This document shows positions 57,796 through 64,000 of a DNA stretch of 64,000 nt, one piece after another. This DNA comes from Dichotomocladium elegans. Taxonomy: Eukaryota > Mucoromycota > Mucoromycetes > Mucorales > Lichtheimiaceae. Under the pieces are notes generated by a model that was not told where the DNA came from, did not search any database, and was given only the letters and a program-made list of their open reading frames with translations. Each line of letters begins with the position of its first letter. Positions within the stretch are counted from its first letter, which is position 1. Location: positions 1,319,501-1,383,500 of the forward strand of contig JAIXMN010000007.1 in assembly GCA_025716815.1 (NCBI GenBank), given 5' to 3'. Made by a program: the position numbers and the translations under genes.

Positions 57796-58199
57796 GAATA
57801 TAACGTGAAAGGAAAAGAAATGAGAGAGAGAGAAAAAAGGGGTGGTGAGTACAGGTCCCTCGGCAATTAGACATTTAAAATATTTCATTAAAACGATATT
57901 ATTTAGGGACCGCAACTCACCCATACTACGCATAGTAAAGTAACCATAAACAATGCGATGTAATACAACCACTCTCACATTAATGAACATCCCAAACATT
58001 GCTTCTCAGCAAGAGGGGATGATTGAGAGCATATACCTGCCTATGTTCCACACGCCACTTTAACCACCCATAATTCACTTCACCCCATATCTTCCATCCC
58101 TTTATGAGATATGCCCAATAATACCTCATAAACCTTATTACGTTTCTACTACTTTCCTGAATGGACTGATTTGAAACGCCCGCCATTTTATTCCCCGCT
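57796..58199. other. Intergenic upstream of the Myb/SANT-like gene
   Basis: AT-rich; no supported gene. The element copy H begins near 58200. Confidence 0.45.
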
Positions 58200-58359
58200 C
58201 TAGTTGTTGCCCATGACCTCGATTTTTGTTTAACTCAGACAGAGTTCAAGTAATCTTTACGCGTGATGATAAAGCATGCGCACGGCGAAAGATGTCGCAC
58301 AAGAAAAAACAGCTTGGCTAAAATGTTAGTTTGCTTTTCACCCCTTATCTTTTATATTC

Positions 58360-58690
58360 TGAAATGAGCTATCTATTTTTCTACGATGGGCAAGGCTTTG
58401 TTCCTGATGAGCGTGGCTGTCCTGCACTTATGGACTATGTTGATGATGTAAATTTCTCTCTTCCTTCACCTTTGTTCCTGCACAGAATATCTGTGTAGTC
58501 CATGTTGCAGTGGTAATACTGACCTTGCTTCTACGCATATCCCCAAGCGAAAGAATTCAGATGAAGGTAGCAGACTTTAAGTGTGGCACCGACAAAGAGA
58601 AGGTCTATGTTCGCGCATCACAGCAATGGGCATTTCAATATGAAAAAGGACCCTGGCAGCAGATTTTAGAATTGGGCCTTTAATGAGGAG
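58360..58690 (+). pseudogene. Tc1/mariner transposase N-terminal relic (copy H)
   Basis: MSYLFFYDGQGFVPDERG opens at 58363. Frameshifted traces of YPESMDYAID, ICGNTDLASTHIPKRKNSDE and CGTDKEKVYVRAS follow, and the stretch GAGGAGCATAAGGCCGTGCT at 58683 encodes the family's EEHKAVL before the Fanzor relic takes over. Inactive. Confidence 0.6.
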
Positions 58691-60890
58691 CATAAGGCCG
58701 TGCTGATAATATTTATATAAGATATCACTGCCGCTGTTGTATATTCCGTGATATAGGTCCTGTCTGCCGATGCCTTCTGGGGGGGGGAGGAGGACAACGG
58801 CCCTCCGAAATCTTCTGGCATTTGACCGGAAACAACAGGTCGCGAATGAATGTGTATAAAATTAGGGCAAGCGGCAAGATCTCCGTTCCACACCCGACGT
58901 ACTGGACCGTCGTCTTCGGCGCGCAGGATGCAATTTTCGCTGTGAAGTTCATACATCAAAAGACCGTGACAAAGGGCACAGGGCTGCTGCTGCTATTGGT
59001 TGTAGTGGCCGTTGTTGTCGCCGAGGCTTAATGCCGTCCAGAAGTTTGCCAGGTTCTCATTGCTGCAGGATTAGACAGCGTTTGCCGGTTTTAAACTCGT
59101 CTATTAGGTAATATCGAATCCCATACTTCTGCAGAAGTTCCCTGAAGCCCCTGCCACGTATGGGCCCATGGAATTGAGCCATACGTAGGCGCGCTCACCA
59201 GTTCCCGAAGATGAAGACTGCAGTGCTGCCACACTTCTCTATAAGTCTTGGGCAAGCTTAATACCAGCACGCTGTTGCACCTTATGCAGCTGCTTCAGCC
59301 GACGGAACTTTTAGGTCGTGCGTGCCTTGTACTGCTGGGATTGGGTATACCGGAACTGTCGAGGCGCGATATTGTTGATTCCTCGTGCACGTAGTACATA
59401 AGGTCTCGTCGCCCTGGATCGGCGGCTACACATCGATCTGATATCTCTTCATGACCCGCCCGGCTCAGGCTTATGATACCTCATATAAATTGTACAAGTT
59501 GACGGGTTCGCCATTATCGTTCCAAGGTCGCTGCAGAATGGTTTGGCGCAGCGTTTTGCGGTCGGTAAACATATACGTAGCACAGGGTCCATCTGCGATG
59601 AAGTGGTAAACAATTAAAAGCGGGAAATTCGAGAAGTTGAGACAAGCAAGCGAGCTGATAAAAGGGTTCCATGTGGCTGACAGAGGCAGGACTTGCTATT
59701 GTAAACAGATATTGTCTTTTTCAATTCTGTAGCCTTTGGGATATGAGGTGATAAGAAGTAATATGACCTGCAAAGCCTCCTCGGCTACGAATTGCCAACT
59801 TGAAGCGCCTGGAGGGCTCGATCATGTTTTTCAGATTACCGGGCGCTTTAGTTCTACGGCACTCAATCCATGATCGAACAGGTCTCTTTCCATTGTAGCT
59901 TTTTGACCTCGAACGTCCAGCAAAGCATCGACGGCATGCCTGGAATGCTGACCAAATCGTATGTTGACCTTGCTGCTGTACGCTGCATTCAACCTGCGGT
60001 CATCATAGTATCGAGTAGTACTGCGCATACAATAGATGGCTTCATGTAATTTGCATGTTGGAGGTATCCAGACGAGTCATTTTTGGTCAGAATTAAGGTT
60101 CCTAACCATAATAGACAATCCAAGTACGTGTCTCCCACATTCCATTAAAGAAAGTTATATTTCAGAAAAAAAGTCTGTTCAAGAGAATCGTAATGTTGAC
60201 GTTTTGATTGGTTTGAAGTTCCTGTAGGAAGATGGATTTTGAGAAGGAAAGCACGTGCACTGCTGCGACGTGGGCAATGTCGAACACTTCCAGTAACCGC
60301 TCACGATGTTCTTCTTGCCAGCCGATGCTCTTACAACACTTCACCGAAAGGATTCGGTCACCGGCATCGCGAATGCTGAAGATACTCATAGTTGATGCAG
60401 CTGGTGAAGATATGTCTGTATCGTGATAATGCTAAAGATTGATAAAAGGAATTTGCCTTTTCAACCTGAATTGTAAGTAGTTGTAGACGTTGAAGAGCTA
60501 AAAAGTAACAGTATTTAAGGACCATTTTCGACGATTGTGTTAGCAAAACCTAAAACTTGTGTTTCAGGTTTTTCTAATACATCTCTGTCTCCACCGCTGA
60601 TGAGCCTGCATAATCCCACAAGGCCAATGCTTCATTTTAGTCCACCCTTTGGTTTTAGCGAGCTTGGCAGTGTTCTGGATGCCATTATTCAATTCCATTC
60701 CTGCATTGAACTTTTTCGGCCGCGGAATGGGAAAGACTGTGTAACAAGGCGTTTTCGAGCCCCTTGCGTTCGTCAAGCATCGCTACGTAAGCGATGAAGT
60801 TGTGCACCAAAAAGATTATGTGATCCTTGATTTCCTACAAATAATGGACAGTCGAGAGTCTGCTTTCTTCATTAACTACATCCCGTTGTT
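58660..60890 (-). pseudogene. Fanzor/TnpB-like nuclease relic, locus 2
   Basis: Traces in order on the minus strand: a start region (60890-60815, CGACTGTCCATTATTTG block), an N-terminal helix region IAHVAAVHVLSFSKSIFLQE (about 60280), YSSKVNIRFGQHSRHAVDAL (about 59950) and CVAADPGRRDLMYYVHEEST (RuvC-I, about 59430). A shifted frame then reads YGIRYYLIDEFKTGKRC near 59100, with the RuvC-II-region Glu kept. AEDDGPVRRVWNGDLAACPN (about 58905-58860) holds the RuvC-III Asp. All three acidic positions can be recognised, but in different frames and with several stops, so the gene is dead. The alignable length of about 2.2 kb agrees with a Fanzor-sized protein. Confidence 0.65.
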
Positions 60891-60900
60891 TGCCAAGTGC

Positions 60901-61916
60901 AGCAATAAGGAAACCACTTAGTGCAACGTATTTTCCTTGGAAATTACTACGCGCACCAAATCGATTTGAGTTACACGTGACTAAAGAAAATACTAGCTGG
61001 GGAATATGGTTCCATTGAAGGGTCATTGTTCTCTTTCCTTTTACTACCTAATCCATGTAATTTGCAAAGAATACTGCACCTCTCGATAATGAATATGTAA
61101 ATGCTTTCGATTGTACAGTTTCTTTGCTTTATTTCCATGCAACAGACAAAAAAGACACAAGCGGTCTTGTCTGTATTAGTGACACCTGCCCCTCATTTGC
61201 AAAATGGATTTATCTTCAGTGTTCCTTGGTCTGCTAAGTACCACTGTAGATGACGATCGGGGATGATAAATGCTGTTGCAATATATAATCCAGAGACGAA
61301 TACTGGAACCTGTGATGGAAGCTCCATTGATATTCCTTATCAAGATGATACTCATAATCATCACACAGATAAACACAGGAACACTCCGGTGGTTGTTGAA
61401 CAATAGGGTTCATCGTTCGCACACGTGATCCGCCCTGAAAACCAGATGATGGACCTATCGATAGTTTTGGATCCAATACGATCCTAGGGATTTGCCGTAT
61501 TTTTTATATAGAAAACGGCGTAGTAAGTTTCATAAGAGAGCAGCAGTTGCAGTGACAAAGCTATGTCTTTGTATCCAATCTGGAGGAGAGATGAAAAAAT
61601 AAATTGTATATACTGACCCGTTCAGCTGCTATAAAGCAATTAACTAATGCTAATTTGTAAGGTGGCAAGAGGCACTCAATGATTTGACATTTATTATTTA
61701 CGGTTTGTTCAACCAAAGTTTCGATGATGCCCATAGGGCGTGGAAGCATTCGCTGTTGTTTATAATGCTGTAAAGGTCAACTTTCCCCTAGTTCGTTTTG
61801 ATCGTTGTTCTATACTGTACATAAAAGCAAATAGATTTCCCCTTTTCTGTTTTTATGTAGTATCACGAACCAAACCGCAACAAAGGTGCACTCAAAGGCA
61901 GCGAGGGTATTCTAGT
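60901..61916. other. Intergenic between copy H and RAD54
   Basis: Short frames at 61176-61476 and 61561-61749 show no recognisable motif; AT-rich and without a repeat shared elsewhere in the window. Confidence 0.4.
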
Positions 61917-64000
61917 TTATTTCATATGTGAAATAAACTCAAAGACATAGGAAACAATTCCCTTGCCCACTTCTTCACGAAGCATTGGGTCTGGAATTCT
62001 TAACAAATCCTTGTCAAAGTGATCCCAACTATAGAGAGATTGATGAAGAGAAAAGAGTTTGAGAAAATCAACCGTCTGAATGTCGCCACAGGGAACACTC
62101 ACGTGCTTGCGTCGCCATACTGCATCACGTCTGACTGTCGAAATTGTTTTCCTTGAATACACCGCTTACACTTAAATGTATCATGGGTTTCGCATTCGCT
62201 ATCCGTATTAAGTTGGAATAACTGCCGCATATCCGCCAGTGAGAAATGACGCTCAGTGTCCGTTGCCTCATCCACAACGCAATTGGAGATAGATTGTTTA
62301 TGGGATTGTCGCTGGAATATTTTTTCCTCAATGGTGCCTGTGCCAATCAGTCGGTAAATGAAGCCTATGTGTGTCAAGCATGTCATTCATTTAGACAACC
62401 GAAATATAAATAATGCTGCGTTCACGCGTAACGAGAACATACAATCCTTTTTTTGTCCATCGCGCCAAATTCGCGCCAGAGCTTGCTGGTCAGCTGCAGG
62501 ATTCCAATCTGATACGTCGGATGTCAGTTACCGGAGAGGGTAGACGAAATATCAAATTTACCGGGATCGAACAAGATTAACCGATTCGCGCCAATGAGAT
62601 TAAGACCACATCCACCTGCTTTGCTGCTCAAGAGAAACACAAATTCCTCTCCTTCTGGATCATTGAACCGATCTACAAGCTTTTGTCGTTTTTGGATCGT
62701 CATTGTGCCGTCTAACCGCAACGTCCCATATCTATGAAAGTAACGAATTAGTTCATAGGAATATATACATATACAACCTGGTGACCATTTACCGTTTCTG
62801 TCGGCAGTAACCATGAATGAGATCTAGTGTTTGGGTATAGTTGCTCACAATGACAATTTTATCTGTGGTTTCCTTCTTGATTTTTGCCAGCATGCTTGAT
62901 ACACGTGGCTCCCTATGAGTATCCTAGATGCCATCCTGCTTTCCGCTACATACGTACCGTTCAAGTAGCATAAATTTTCCCGAGAGCGATGGATCGACCG
63001 TACCGTGTCGACCATCTCCATGGTAGCTGGTTGGTAGCAAATCTGCTGATCCTTCAAGTTCCTCCGGTAAGTTGAGCAGACCAGGATGATTGCAAAGTTT
63101 TTTCAGCATTGTGATTGCCTTGAGTGGTTGACTGCCTTGCCCGCGTAGTAGTCGTTTAATATCGGGTGAAGTAAGAAAGACTTTATACAGATCCAGCTGT
63201 AATGGTGCGAGATTGCAGAAGACAACATGCTCGTATTTCGTAGGCACTAGAATAACTCATGTAAGCTGACTGATATATGATATGGATGCTGCAGAAAAGG
63301 TACTTGCGGTATTTTGTCAGGATATCGTTTGTCCGACGAATAGTGAATCGGGAAACAATAGCCCAGAACTCGGCCACCTTTTCATCACTGAGTTGTCTCT
63401 CCTTTTCTGATGCGTCTGCATCGCGGCCACGTAAAATTGGATTCTCAAAGTTTTTTCTGAATTCGTTCGGAGTACCGAGCAGTCCAGGATTTGCGAAATC
63501 AAAGAGCGCATAATATTCACTTAGATCATTCTAATGATTTTTGTTGATTAGCTCAAGCATACGCAACCAATGGGAAGTTCTCGTATTATCATACTTGGAT
63601 TGGTGTTCCAGACAGAATTACCCGCCGCCGTACAGGTAAACTGTTAAGCTCCTGAAATAGCAAGGATGCTATAAAAGTCCGTTATTTTTGGATACCAGAC
63701 TTCGATAGAAACACATACATCCATTCTTGAGTCGATGGCCTTCATCACACAATAACATCCCAATAGGTGAGTTTCTGAGGTATTTGGTATATGATCGGAG
63801 TGTCTCGTAAGACACAATGAGGACTGTGATTATGCAGCATGTGAATAAAATGACAAATGATTAGGATTCACAACATTGTATACCTGGATTGACAAGCTGG
63901 CCTTGTGCAGCAGCCCATTGTTTGACAAGTGCAATCTTCTCCTTGCTACCTGCATTATCAATGACCAGCGGTCGTACTCGTGCTTCGCCGAGCCATTTGA
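61917..64000 (-). CDS. RAD54: DNA repair/recombination ATPase Rad54 (5' part beyond the window)
   Basis: Snf2-family translocase that works with Rad51 in homologous recombination. Ten minus-strand exons are visible: 64000-63884 (continues off the window), 63823-63719, 63668-63595, 63530-63308, 63246-62958, 62894-62793, 62731-62562, 62508-62443, 62364-62103 and 62028-61917, encoding the last 505 residues with consistent phases. Landmarks: [11 protein letters not shown] (motif II, DEGH), [93 protein letters not shown], then [20 protein letters not shown] and [17 protein letters not shown]. The ending [19 protein letters not shown] is like fungal Rad54. Intron 4 (63307-63247) is a probable GC-AG intron. 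The ATP-binding Walker A lies outside the window. Confidence 0.96.

Larger units (their letters stand above)
58200..60900 (+). mobile_element. Composite mariner-Fanzor element (copy H)
   Basis: Left end at about 58200-58360 (TTTACGCGTGATGATAAAGC, then GGCGAAAGATGTCGCACAAG) matches copy B's left end. A transposase N-terminal relic (58372-58690) is followed by Fanzor relic locus 2 on the minus strand (58660-60890). The transposase/Fanzor join near 58690 is the same as in copy B. The right end beyond 60900 was not defined. Confidence 0.65.

Overview
The window is nuclear DNA of a filamentous fungus, most likely an early-diverging one of the Mucoromycota (Mucorales-type). The evidence is intron-rich genes with short introns (about 55-170 bases, GT-AG plus two probable GC-AG), a fungal homocitrate synthase (alpha-aminoadipate lysine route), an Ndt80/PhoG-type regulator, a retained RBM48 homologue, and many decayed Tc1/mariner and Fanzor-type elements of a kind I associate with Mucorales. 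The species cannot be named from this sequence. All exon joins below were derived by hand from reading frame, splice signals and family similarity.

Genes from left to right: Rap1/Rsr1-type small GTPase (1166-1890, -); small unknown protein (4652-4978, +); chaperonin subunit CCT3 (8743-11068, +); homocitrate synthase (11574-13141, +); arrestin-like protein (14449-15702, -), divergent from an OPT-family transporter (16441-18692, +); F-box protein (19838-21412, +); GSKIP-domain protein (22261-23036, +), convergent with Mediator subunit 21 (23112-23969, -); unknown protein (24380-24799, -); three-finger C2H2 factor (25828-26553, +); unknown protein (28588-29205, -); RBM48-like RNA-binding protein (30003-30566, -), divergent from a SYLF+SH3 actin-patch protein (30722-32224, +); Ala/Pro/Glu/Lys-rich protein (37784-39321, +); unknown protein (49340-50107, +); Ndt80/PhoG-type factor (52010-53904, +); STK11IP-like leucine-rich-repeat protein (54564-56417, +), convergent with a Myb/SANT-like protein (56514-57795, -); and RAD54 cut by the right edge (61917-64000, -).

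The gene islands are separated by eroded mobile DNA. At least eight copies of one element family are recognisable. The family encodes a Tc1/mariner-type DDE transposase. At least four copies also carry, convergent with the transposase, sequence from a protein whose motifs fit Fanzor, the eukaryotic TnpB-like RNA-guided nuclease. Three of these keep extended Fanzor relics (6.1-7.1 kb, 42.3-44.8 kb, 58.7-60.9 kb); a fourth keeps only its 5' end (40.4-41.6 kb), and a 34.3-36.8 kb copy may do so too. All are broken by stops and frameshifts. Two copies share the same transposase/Fanzor junction, which suggests the pair moved together as one composite. This mariner-Fanzor composite is the most interesting system in the window.

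The host genes do not form one pathway; they are ordinary housekeeping and regulatory genes. Four pairs are closely arranged head-to-head or tail-to-tail (arrestin/OPT, GSKIP/MED21, RBM48/SYLF, LRR/Myb). Long stretches (32.2-34.3, 46.0-49.3, 50.1-52.0 kb) hold no gene I can support.
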